Position numbers and translations under genes: made by a program. Source: Atriophallophorus winterbourni (taxonomy: Eukaryota; Platyhelminthes; Trematoda; Plagiorchiida; Microphallidae). Taken from it: a stretch of 64,000 nt of DNA. Below are positions 43,808 through 53,656 of this stretch, piece by piece (the first letter of the stretch is position 1; every line of letters starts with the position of its first letter). Below the pieces are notes generated by a model, which saw nothing but the letters and a program-made list of their open reading frames with translations, ran no database searches and had not been told where the DNA came from. The DNA lies in assembly GCA_013407085.1 (NCBI GenBank), contig JACCGJ010020294.1, positions 1 to 64,000 on the forward strand, given 5' to 3'.

Positions 43808-43999
43808 CCGTAAATACCCGCGTATATGACGCACTTTTTTCTTCATAAGTTGCCCTAAAAACCCAGGTGCGTCTTATACATGGATACTATTATTATAAAA
43901 ATTACCGTAAATACCCGCGTATAGGACGCACTTTTTTTCTTCATGAGTTGCCCTAAAAACCCAGGTGCGTCTTATCCATGGATACTTTTATTATAAAAA
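43808..43999. repeat. Tandemly duplicated left terminus of the Tigger element
   Basis: Two copies, starting at 43806 and 43903, share about 97 bp from the terminal repeat through 'ggtgcgtcttat' to 'attataaaaat'. They differ at a few bases (for example 'tatatgac' against 'tataggac'). The inner copy matches the right end better. Confidence 0.88.
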
Positions 44000-44053
44000 T
44001 TAAGCATTTATCATAATATCAAAAATTTATTTTATAAACCGGTACAATATTTA

Positions 44054-45355
44054 TCAATATTTATCCTCGTCGTCACTGTCTTCATTCAACAAAGCAGCCC
44101 ACTCCTGTTGTGTTATGCAATCATCATGATAGTCCAGCTCTTCCTCCCTTTCGTCGTCACCATCGTTGTCTGGGTCGTCCATCCAGAGAATATCGTCTTC
44201 CGTGCCGTCTAACATGTTGCTGATAGAACATTTCTTGAATCCCTTCACCACGGTCTTGATTGGCAATTCTTTCCAGGTATCTACTATCCATTGGCAGATC
44301 GTAGGCATGTCAACTTTTTTCATGTTGCCGCACTTGGTGAAAGTATGCTTACCATTAATCATCCATTCGGCCCATTTCTGCTTTAATGCTGCTTTGAATG
44401 GCTTATTCACGACGACATCCATCGGTTGCAGAATACTGGTCATGCCGCCGGGGATGACGACGAGGTCTGTATTGTGCCACTTCAATTTTGATTTAACATT
44501 GTTAGTTGTATGGCATCGGAAGGCGTCTAACACAAGCATCGATCGCTGTTTCTCCAGACCACCTTTGCGTTTCATCCATACTGTTTTCAGCCAATCGTCC
44601 ATTAAGCTGTCATTGAACCATCCGTGTTCTTGCACCCTGACTATCACACCACTCGGGAACTTGTCTTTAGGCATGGTTTTCCTCTTGAAGACGACGTACG
44701 GTGGTAACTTCGTGCCATCAGCCATACACCCAAGCATCACGGTGAACCGGTTCTTTTCATTTCCAGTCGATCGCATAGTGACAGACCTTGCACCTTTAAT
44801 GCTTATTGTGGTCTCGGATGGCAGGTCGAACGTCAGCGGAGTCTGATCGGCGTTTCCAATCTGGCTCATGTCGTAGTCGTATTTCTGACGCATCTTGATG
44901 ACATAACTTTGAAATTTCCTTAATAAATCCTCGTGATCGCTGGGTAGTCGCTGACTAATGGTAGTTCTTCGTCTTATTGATAGGTTATTTCTTCCAAAAA
45001 ATCTCCTGCACCAGTTCATCGAGGCCTTAAAATCTGCAATGCTCTGCTCTTTCGCCAATCTTAGTGCCTGTAAACGAACGGTAATGGTGCTGACCCCCAG
45101 ACTGTCTCGACGCGTATCTTGAATCCATTTAATGAGCGCCTTTTCCAGGTTAGGGTGGTGAGCCTTCGAGCCTCTGTTCGCCCTCTTCACCTTTCGCATT
45201 TCTTTAATGTTACTTTCGGCTTTTCTCCATTTTCTGATCATGCATTCAGTCGGACCAAATTGCCGCTCAGTTGCCCGGTTCCCGTGTACTTTCGCGTACT
45301 TGATCACTTCCATTTTAAAGTTTGAAGTATAGCTCTGTCGTTTTGTCTTCGTCAT
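44054..45355 (-). CDS. Tigger/pogo-like DDE transposase, intact
   Basis: 433 residues with no stop or frameshift. N-terminal helix-turn-helix (about 8-45: 'FKMEVIKYAKVHGNRATERQ', 'IRKWRK'). CENP-B-type second helix-turn-helix (about 70-130: 'ALIKWIQDTRRDSLGVST', 'WCRRFFGRNNLSIRRR'). DDE_1 catalytic core with Asp170 ('IGNADQTPL'), Asp277 ('MLVLDAFRCH') and Asp313 ('SILQPMDVVVNKPFK'), a DD35D spacing. The C-terminus is acidic (395-433), as in many family members. The ATG lies at 45353-45355 just inside the right end. The enzyme would cut at the terminal repeats and insert at TA. Catalytic residues and ends are intact, so recent activity is plausible. Alternative: a domesticated gene, but the matching terminal repeats argue against that. 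Confidence 0.93.
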   Translation of the reverse strand: MTKTKRQSYTSNFKMEVIKYAKVHGNRATERQFGPTECMIRKWRKAESNIKEMRKVKRANRGSKAHHPNLEKALIKWIQDTRRDSLGVSTITVRLQALRLAKEQSIADFKASMNWCRRFFGRNNLSIRRRTTISQRLPSDHEDLLRKFQSYVIKMRQKYDYDMSQIGNADQTPLTFDLPSETTISIKGARSVTMRSTGNEKNRFTVMLGCMADGTKLPPYVVFKRKTMPKDKFPSGVIVRVQEHGWFNDSLMDDWLKTVWMKRKGGLEKQRSMLVLDAFRCHTTNNVKSKLKWHNTDLVVIPGGMTSILQPMDVVVNKPFKAALKQKWAEWMINGKHTFTKCGNMKKVDMPTICQWIVDTWKELPIKTVVKGFKKCSISNMLDGTEDDILWMDDPDNDGDDEREEELDYHDDCITQQEWAALLNEDSDDEDKY

Positions 45356-45776
45356 GTTGAAGGGTAATAATGAACTGTATCTTCAAAATCATGAAAATGT
45401 AATATCAACCAATCATGGAGTAGTATTTGACTCTTATTGGAGCAGAAACTTTTCCTTAAAAATGTCATCCAATCATTCGACATGACGACCAAGAATGAGA
45501 AGTGCACTTTCCACGATAGTCTACATAGTCTAGACAGACATCTGCTGACTGACAGGATGAATGAGTCAGCAATCAGCACACACGATGATCATAGCGATTG
45601 TTTGGAGGTCACCGTGATTGACTTAAGTTCACCGTTTCTATAAAAATTAATGGAAATTAAGGACTAAAATTAGGATGCGTCCTATACATAGGTACACAGC
45701 TTTTTCGTCGTTTTTAGGGTCAAATATCCACTGCGTCTTATACATGGTAGCGTCCTATACGCGGGTATTTACGGTA

Positions 45777-46210
45777 ATCCTCTATCCAGGACAATGAGCT
45801 GCCATACATCCCTAGCTGCTTCAATTCCTGTAGCAGTATGCTGCGGTTAACACGTGCAAAAGCTTTATGCATATCGGAGTATCCATTTTCCACGACTCGT
45901 GACCAATTGTCAAGAGTTATGATAACATTTGTGAGGTAGGATTGACTCGTCCTAAATCCGTGCTGTGCGACAGGAATTATCTTATTTTGTTCAAAATGTT
46001 TGGTAAGTTCATCAGTTACAAATCGTTTGAAGTTGAGAGACCACTGCCAACAATGTGACTGGTTTGTATTTAGACACACCGGATCGGTTACCGCCTTTGT
46101 ATATGGGGGTGAATGATCCACTTTTTTAGCGAATAGGAACCTTGCTCCAACTTAGCGACAGTTTGGAAAAATCAGAGAGTGGTAAGAATAGATCATGAGC
46201 ACATTGTTTT
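45777..46210 (-). mobile_element. CR1 RT fragment right of the Tigger element
   Basis: The minus frame 46121-45777 reads 'RFVTDELTKHFEQNKIIPVA', 'QHGFRTSQSYLTNVIITLDN' and 'NRSILLQELKQLGMYGSSLS', then stops at the transposon border in 'WIEDY'. It is a CR1-D/E-type RT palm. It does not continue in the CR1 piece left of the transposon. Confidence 0.8.
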
Positions 46211-46464
46211 AGTAATGATTAATTTATTTATCTATTTATTTATTACCCAAACACGCTGTTATATCTGTGATGTGCTATTATCGGCCAAGCTTTGGAGTTT
46301 ACTGGACACAGCTGTAACTAAACTCGTGAATTAAACGAATGATGTTATGCTTAGTCCACTCAAACCCAATGTCATAATTCAAACACTTCCTAGTATGGAG
46401 ACAGCGGATAGCAGCGTTTCCATCCAAATGTGAGAAATTAATACATCAAAAAAGGTCGTATGTC
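46211..46464. other. Unassigned AT-rich sequence
   Basis: A TTTA-rich run at 46226-46245. Otherwise nothing recognised. Confidence 0.45.
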
Positions 46465-46509
46465 AAGGATTCAAGGATCCAAGGATTTATGGTTAAAAAA
46501 GTTAATAAT

Positions 46510-48195
46510 TTACAACACCACACGATTACGGTATGGATAAAACATGAAAATTACAATAGTATAAAAGCAATAGAGAATATCAAATGTAAGGCTCACGAAT
46601 GATGTTCGTTGACAAGTGCACGTCCAATTTTGCTTTACAAAAATCGCCAGGCAAAGGGGGTCCACCAAATGTTGGGATAGGGAATTCCAAAGAAATATAG
46701 CTCGTACAGCGAAAAAATGGCGCCGATAATCAATACGGGAACTTGGAACGTAAAGGGATAAGGTATGTTTGCGTGTTACTTTTCTATCACGTACATCAAG
46801 CAAGTGTTTCAGTGGATGTCCTTCGGTAGACACAATTCTATAGGTCAGAATATTATCGCGTCATATCCTTCTTTGGGTAAAGTCACATAGACTCAAACGT
46901 CGCAGTCTTTCCGTATACGGAACATTGCGAAGACCCGTCACTAACTTTGTTGCTTTATGATAGATTTTATCGAAGAGAGCAATATCTTTTCGCAGCCAAG
47001 GATCTCAGACCTCGACCGTAGACTCCATCGTAGGATGAAGGTAAACATTCATTATCCTTGGTAACGTTACCGGAGAGAATCTTCCAAATATTCTTCGAAC
47101 GATACCTAACAATCTGTTCTAGCAGTGCACTGTGCTCTTTAGGTTACCGCTAATCTACACTCCAAGATCTCTTTCTAACGAGCTCTATGCTAGGTTTTCA
47201 GTTCCCAATCGATATGTCCAAGGAACATTCTTGCCAAGATGGAGCATCTTACATTTCTGTGTGTTGAACGACATGTCATTCATGGCCGCCCAATTCGACA
47301 CACTGTCGAAATCCATTTGTAGTTTCTCAAAATCTTCTGCAGAACTAATCGACGTCCAAATTTACATATCATCCGTGGTGTTGAACGTTTGTGATAGCAC
47401 TCCGTTAACTTTAACTCTGGAGTCGCGATCTGACAGACAGTCACAAAACCATGAGAGGAGTGGTTCACATGTTCCTGAACGCATCAGTTTTTTGAAAAAG
47501 CAGATGATGATTGACTCTGTGAAAAGCTTTCGAAATGTTGAGGTAACAGACGTGGATGCAAGAACTACTATCAAACTCTTTTGTCCAGCCGTCTAATGCA
47601 ATGATAAGATTTGTGAGACAGGATCGGTGAGATCGAAATCCATGCTGTGTTGGCGGAAGAAATTAAGCGATTCAAAGATTGAAACTATTCTTTTCGAGAC
47701 TATACGTTCATTGACCTTGGTAATAACAGGTATAACGGGACGATAATTTGCAGCGTCAGAACGACAGCCGCCTTTGAAGATATGTGCTATCCCGCGGGAC
47801 TTCCAATCTTTTGGTACCACTCCCTTAAGCAACGAATAGTTAAACAGGCTGGAGAGCGGTTCACAAAGCTAACGGTGACAGAAACTGAGCACATCCGGTG
47901 TAATGCAATCCGCTTCTGGGGATTTTTTTACATTTAGTTTCAGCAAAAGACTTGCGACAATCACAGGATTCATTGAAATATCACACAATGTTTCGTTTCC
48001 TGTTTCGATTATATACTCAGAACGTTCCACTGAAACCTTTGGCACGAACAATTTAGAATAGTAAATTGCCAGAGCATCTGCGGTTTTCACCGATATTTCA
48101 GTTAGGTTTGCACCATTCTGAATGGGAAAAATACCTGGTGTGACTTTTGCTTTTACATTCATAGTTTTATATAGTAACTTAGGGTTGCGTTCCAT
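46510..48195 (-). pseudogene. CR1-D RT and C-terminus, FADD region deleted
   Basis: Minus frames: 48195-47869 'MERNPKLLYKTMNVKAKV' and 'LNVKKSPEADCITPDVL'. At 47832-47593 are 'LLKGVVPKDWKSRGIAHIFK' and 'SDAANYRPVIPVI'. At 47574-47362 are 'LLSWFCDCLSDRDSRVKVNG' and 'VLSQTFNTTDDM', then a stop and 'IWTSIS'. Comparison with sister copies shows that roughly 30 residues between the 'VTSGVPQGS' strand and the second half of FADDVKIW are missing at about 47370. At 46833-46510 lies 'IFLWNSLSQHLVDPLCLAIF'. It is inactive. Confidence 0.82.
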
Positions 48196-48343
48196 TTTTC
48201 GATAGAAGCATTAATTAATGCGCTTCCTTATCCTCTGGAATAAATGCAGTTACTTTGTTGCGTAACATACGGAAATGTTGCCAAGAAGTAGAAGTATTGT
48301 TGACTTTATGTTGCACCCACGCTGCTCGCTTCAGTGCTATCCA

Positions 48344-49259
48344 CTATTGTGTTCTGCTGCGGACAACAAAACGAAGTTCATGTACGCACCTTTTCTGAAC
48401 GATCTGCGAGTTCTCGTCGAACTTGAGTTTCAGAAAACCTACACGTTCGCTCCATCGCGAATCAGGGCTTATTTTGTACGTCTGAAAATGCGGAATCTGC
48501 ACGAGCGATTTACTCAGGGCCAGTTTATCTACCTGTCGACCCACCCTACTCGGAGCAAGCGATTGCTGAGTACTGCAAACATATTCGAACACAAGCACTG
48601 AATGGTCACTAAGACCCAGTGAAGCCTGGAATTCGATTGCTTCAATATATTGTTCTTCCGATGTCAACACCAAATCCAAAACTGAGGGGCAGTCAGAACC
48701 TCTCCTCCTCGTGCATTCGTGAACATTTTTGTATAACGGGACTGAATCTAGTACTTCTCTAAATCGGTATTCTAGTGTTTGTGGGGAGTGATCGTCACTA
48801 AGACGCGGACATAATAAGTGTCGTTGCTTGCTGTGTGTGAGTCAAGTGCTGGAGCACTTGGATCAACCTTTCGTTGTACAATTTCGTTGATGAAGGGGAC
48901 CGGTAGACCACGCCAATAATGCAAACTTCGCCAGACATCAGCGTTAATGGACACGAAATTGTATCTTCGAGCGTTAATTTTGTGTTGTCTATTGGATGGC
49001 ACTGAATTCGATTATGATAATAAACAGCAACACCACCACCACTACTCTGTCGGTCGTTCCTTATCAAATTCATATTTAGAATGGATATCTCCGTTTTATT
49101 CAATTGTGAAGAATACCATGTTTCTGTAATGGCGATAATGTTAGGTGAATAGCGCGAACATGTCTCGGTTAACTCAGCTAATTTGTTCGGGAGGCTTTGC
49201 GCATTTGTACATAAACATCTTATAAAGTTTGTGGGGTTCAAATCATGAAAAGTTATCAA
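48344..49259 (-). pseudogene. CR1-D endonuclease
   Basis: The frame 49259-48798 starts 'MITFHDLNPTNFIRCLCTNA', then 'IIAITETWYSSQLNK', 'RQSSGGGVAVYYHN' and 'GVVYRSPSSTKLYNERL'. The 48679-48344 frame reads 'MDLVLTSEEQYIEAIEF' and 'LGLSDHSVLVFEYVC'. TETW and SDHS are kept. The GDFN block between them is lost to a deletion or frameshift near 48790. Confidence 0.82.
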
Positions 49260-49394
49260 TGTGCCGACTCAGTTAGAGTCGCAATGCTCACGTTTTTGGA
49301 GCTATCGTTTGACATTCAGGTTGAACCTCATCACTAGGCGTTTGTGGGTCTGTACTATCCGTTTGCTTGCTTCCGGCTATTACCCTTGGTAAGC

Positions 49395-50583
49395 TCAACT
49401 CGACGTTTTGGGGTAGATTTTTTCTATTAGATTCCATTTACGTTTGATAGTATCGGTCATTTCGGTCGTGAAAAAGGTTAGCTTTAAAGGGCTAGGACCT
49501 TTCCCTTTATAGTTGGCAGACCGCGGTATCCTAAATACATACACAAGTATGGCATTTTTACTACCAATTGTTTCGGACAGATATTTCCACTGTTTGTGAT
49601 CGTGCTCAGACTTTTCTTGTGATGGTACGTCAGCAGCGTCTTCCAAGAAACCTACAATTACGACACTTCTTGGATTACTTCCTTCTCTAGGTTTGTGTCC
49701 GCTCCCACCATGGTAAGTCTGCATGAATACGACATGTAGTCTCTGGATAACCTCTAAGAAGGTAAGTATTTAAGAGTACGTTTTCCACGTCCCTTACAGA
49801 TTGCAGCGTTATTCTTAAAAGGCGAGGATCATCCTTGTGAGGAGAATTCAGGTAGTGGTTTAATCGAACTATTGATGAAGGAGTAACTGCGGCCAGTCTC
49901 ATTTGGCTACAGAGTTTATACCACTCAGATAAGTCATATTTTTGCTTAGCTTCGTACAGCGTATCCTGCGACTCGATCACGTTTGTGCATATAACACTGA
50001 GGTGTACACCTGCGAATTTTGTATAATAATTTGAGCCAGTCACTTTAGTAGTAGATTTTGTGAGTCCTTTCTCGTTCCCATTACGTCGAGAAGTCACGCT
50101 TTCCCGTTTTAGTCACCCTCTGTGCGGTTATCTGGGCAAATGTTGGCCTGTTCGAGTATGGTGGATTTTCTACCGGCTTCTCAGCAGTGACTTCTGAGTC
50201 GGGCAACAATGGTGCCTTTATGACATTGTTTATCAATTCGTTCAGTTTTTGCATACTGAATTCCAGTCTATTTAGACGCGTCTCAATTTCATTCTCAGGG
50301 ATTTTCGCCACCGAGAATGACGCTATTTTTTGGCCTTGCAAGCTTGGCAAATGTAACAAACACCGGGATGAACAACTCCATTAATAACCGATACTAAATC
50401 TGAGGTTAGCGATATGTTGCATTTAGCATGAACTTTAGACAAACAATCGTACCATGTGACAGACTTCGCCTTAGGACTTACCGACTTTTGGCAGACCGTA
50501 CACATGCAGCTCGGTGCGCTTTGGATCTTTTCCGGGGTCATTCGTTCAAGGTTGTGTGCAGAACTGTTCAGTGGTGTGTGCAC
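49395..50583 (-). pseudogene. CR1-D ORF1 with PHD-like finger
   Basis: Four minus frames in sequence. At 50583-50323 is a Cys-rich finger, 'CMCTVCQKSVSPKAKSVTW', 'KVHAKCN' and 'GVCYICQACKAKK'. At 50359-50081 is a coiled-coil-like stretch, 'IETRLNRLEFSMQKLNELI', then 'RPTFAQITAQRVTK'. At 50097-49687 is 'GVHLSVICTNVIESQ', then 'ETTCRIHADLPWWER'. At 49724-49395 is 'ILVYVFRIPRS' and 'PLKLTFFTTEM'. Relatives occur at 57347-58985 and at 59560-60500. Confidence 0.8.
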
Positions 50584-50640
50584 AGGCAGTGGTTCTGTCG
50601 AGCGATCGATGTTAAATATCGTGAGCGCGACGAAACGTGT

Positions 50641-51174
50641 TGTTCACCAATAAGGGCAAAATCAGAATTGATTCCGACGATACCCTTAGGCAGTTAAACG
50701 CACGATCTTGAATATATAACCAGTCGACGGCGAAGGATAAGATCTTTCCAATGACGTTAATCCAGTTGAGCACTTGAAGAGTGTTAACAGGCTTGCACGC
50801 CTAGGTCCAATATTGGAAAATCACTAAAAATCCAAATTTGCTCGTATTATCGAATACCGCTACGAGAGTGGTATATCCAGAAAGCTGATATAAAGCGGAG
50901 TCCAAAAATGTATAATATATCCACGTACGTGTAAGTATAAGAACAGTATATGCTGATAATCAGGAGCTCAAAATAACGCGACCGCACGACACGTATGACA
51001 ATGATCAAGGTCAGGCTCAAACCGAACCCTAATTGTCGATTTAAGTGGTCGGCGAACAATATGCAGCTCACATGTTTTATCATCTCAGACACTGATTTTT
51101 CAGAGGGATCCGTCATCAGACTGTTTAAAGCCTTGTCACATACCACATGATTCATCACTCCTTGTTAAGTTCGA
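50641..51174. other. Unassigned sequence
   Basis: Nothing recognised. Confidence 0.4.
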
Positions 51175-52019
51175 CTCCAGCGAACCCGGACAAATAACTT
51201 CAGTTTACTCCCCGCCATTACTCAAGGAAAATAAAATTAGGTGCATCTATGCAAACGCAAACAGCCTTTTCAACAAGTTAAACGAATAGTCAGAGATTTG
51301 TAATGAAACGGCGCCAGACAGTTACAATAAAAGAAGGAACATTATTCCATGCCTCATTGTCTGGTAATGAACTCTCTTTTCTCAGCATGTGTCTAATCGG
51401 CGTTAGCGTTTATTTGATGGCGGATCAGCAGCACTCTACGTCAAACAATCGTTTACCTGTAGAGCTATGAATGACCAGATCCTTGATATTACTGACACAC
51501 TTTGGTGCTCTCTGACTGAGTTCAGGAGATCAGTGCATTATTGGAGTGATCTTTAATTCTACAACAACAACTATTGACCTAAACGATAAACTGAATAATG
51601 CTTTGCACTATGTAACAACGCGGTACAATACTCAAATATGGATGAAGGGGGATTTCAACTTTCCCAAGCTCTATAGCCAAGATGATCATCCATCATAAAC
51701 ACTTGAATATGAACTTTGAGCAGTCTTGGATTACGCACCAATTTATAACCCCGTTTTTGGATTTACGAGTATGAGGGGATCAGACCAGCCGTCTACCATA
51801 GACTTAATACTTACATCAGATCCCACAGCTGTAATGAACATCGTTTATGAACCGTCAATCGGACTAAGTGATCACGTTGTCGTAGAATTCGAGTGCGTTT
51901 GTAGCGCTAGGCACAACGGTGACGGAACGAAATGCGTCAGAAGGGTTAACTACCGTGCTCTGTGTGCCGAGTTACAAAGCACTAGTTTCGCACAACTGGA
52001 TTACACCAGTTCAGTTTAA
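51175..52019 (+). mobile_element. CR1 endonuclease fragment
   Basis: Plus frames give a degraded N-terminus ('FLSMCLIGVSVYLMADQQHS', about 51380). Next come 'GDQCIIGVIFNSTTTTIDL' (about 51530) and 'MKGDFNFPKLYSQDDHPS' (about 51640, the GDFN motif). Then an intact 97-codon frame from 51726 carries 'DQPSTIDLILTSDPTA', 'SIGLSDHVVVEFECVC' and 'VRRVNYRALCAEL'. A 350-bp repeat cuts it at 52010. Confidence 0.82.
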
Positions 52020-52395
52020 ATCAGTAGGCACAGGACAGTAAGTGGCTGACAGGCCAATTGGGTGTCCAGAATTTCTTTCAGAGGAAAGCTGCCCGGAAGC
52101 ACCCACCACTGCCAAAGGGTAAATCCTTTTCATCGTGTGGAATCTCTGATGGTCGTAGGACTAGGAGAATGTAGTTGGGGGAGCACCGCGCTATAATCGA
52201 TGCACTGCCAAAAGGTAACTTTCTTTTTTTTCCGTTTGCGATTTCTCATGATCGCGGTGCCAGGCGATGTACCGGATAGTTGTGGGACAGCAACGCGCAA
52301 TAATCGATGCTGGAAAAAAGAAAAAGCAGTTTCTCCTCACCAGCACGGTGAGAGGTCAGCTGATGGAGAATCAAGAACAAGAAGATGCTGTTAAA
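52011..52395 (-). repeat. About 350-bp dispersed repeat, inserted in CR1
   Basis: It has the same landmarks as 33192-33595: 'cagttcagttt' (52009-52019), 'gcacaggacagta', 'ccaccactgccaaag', and the hairpin 'ctcaccagcacggtgagag' at 52338-52356. It interrupts a CR1 endonuclease frame. Confidence 0.72.
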
Positions 52396-52469
52396 TTGCT
52401 ACAATGAATAGCGAGTAAAATGTAGGACAACCTAAGAATGGTAATCATGGGATGTAATCAGAAAATAAC

Positions 52470-53522
52470 TTACCCCAGTCACGGTCTAAACCCAGCTTGA
52501 AAGTTGAGACGAAACTATAGGAGATTAGTTCTTCAGGGAGCCTGTTCCAGAAGTTGACCACCCTGAAGCTAAAATCCTAGAAATTCTTAGAATCTAGTCG
52601 ACATCGTTCCTTAGCAAGCTTGAGTGCGTGTCCGCGAGTGCCCAGCTCAGGACTTAAGGTAAAGATTTAATCTGGATTAACGCCGTTTAAACCCTTTAAT
52701 ATCCTAAAGGTTTCAATTAAATCACCTTTTAAACGACGACGATTAAGAGAGAAAAGACTCAGAGCCCATAGGCGATCAGCATAACTCTTTCCACGCTGAC
52801 CCTCAGTCATGCGTGGTGCTAGTCGCTGGACGCTTTCAAGTCGAATGATATCCTTCTGGTAGTGAGGACACCACGCCTGGACACAATATTCCAAATGCGG
52901 CCTGACTAACGCCTTATAAAGTGGCAGGAACACGTCGGGACTTCTGCTGGAAAGCACCGACTTCAATCGAAAGAGCACATGCGTGCACGTTGCGCTGCAA
53001 CAGCGCATTGGTCCTCCCATTCGAAGTCAGCACTAACTAGAACACCCAAGTCCTTAACCCGCTGTGTGGGGTCAACGCTAATAATAGTACCTGACACCTG
53101 GAATGTGATCTTGTCGATCAGAGCAGACAAGAGTTGGCACTTATTGAGGTTCAGTGGGAGGTCCCACCGTATAGACCAGTCAATTACCCGCTGGAGGTCG
53201 TGCATCAGAGTATCTTCATTCATTGAAACCACGAACTTGACGTCATCCGCGAAAATGAAGCACGGGCACTCCAAGATAGGCGACAAGTCATCGATAAAAT
53301 CAGACAGATCAGCGGACCTAGCACAGACCCATGAGATACCCCACTTATCACCTCCGTTTGGATCGACAATGCAGATCCTACTCGTACTCTGAAGGTCCTA
53401 CCAGTCAGGAACGATTTTATCCAAGCAAGTAAACTACCCCGTAAAAATCTGTGGTTGACGGAATCGAATCTTTGCTAAAATCCAGGTACAGTGCTTTGCC
53501 CGGCTTTCCTTCATCCAAACTA
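52470..53522 (-). mobile_element. CR1-A second copy, 3' part (continues from 59030-59410)
   Basis: The minus strand resumes CR1-A RT at 'LDEGKPGKALYLDFSK' (53512-53465). It continues with 'CPCFIFADDVKFVVSMNEDT' (about 53250, catalytic residues kept), 'DLPLNLNKCQLLSALIDKIT', 'TQRVKDLGVLVSADFEW', 'RPHLEYCVQAWCPHYQKDII' and 'LFSLNRRRLKGDLIETFRIL' (to 52667). Degraded C-terminal sequence runs to about 52490. Together with the piece beyond 59030 it forms one CR1-A copy split by CR1-E. Confidence 0.85.
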
Positions 53523-53656
53523 TTAAAGAATCAAGAATTAAGATTTCATGGTGAAAAAAGCAATTGCTTTACATGTACCATTGGATGACAACTATTACAA
53601 AAAAGAAAATGTAATCAAAAACACATTGTTGTATGTTTGCCTGGATTCATATTGAT

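Larger units (their letters stand above)
43806..45776 (-). mobile_element. Pogo/Tigger-type DNA transposon, apparently complete
   Basis: The terminal inverted repeats begin CCGTAAATACCCGCG. Left copies start at 43808 and 43905, the right copy ends at 45774, and a TA dinucleotide sits outside each end, as expected for the Tc1/mariner/pogo superfamily. The inner left end and the right end match over 25 bp. A 97-bp tandem duplication of the left end gives two possible left borders (43806 or 43903). The motif 'tgcgtcttatacatgg' is repeated near both ends. The element is about 1.9 kb with one transposase gene on the minus strand. Confidence 0.9.
46465..50640 (-). mobile_element. CR1-D, full-length but decayed
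   Basis: ORF1 (50583-49395), endonuclease (49259-48344), RT and C-terminus (48195-46510), and a 'caaggattcaaggatccaag' 3' tail at 46466-46485 (plus-strand view) are all present in order. The total is about 4.2 kb. Several frameshifts and an RT deletion make it inactive. Confidence 0.88.

Noticed and set aside
44166..44846. 226-codon open frame on the plus strand inside the Tigger element
   Set aside because: It is antisense to the intact transposase and has no motif; it is a shadow of the conserved coding on the other strand.
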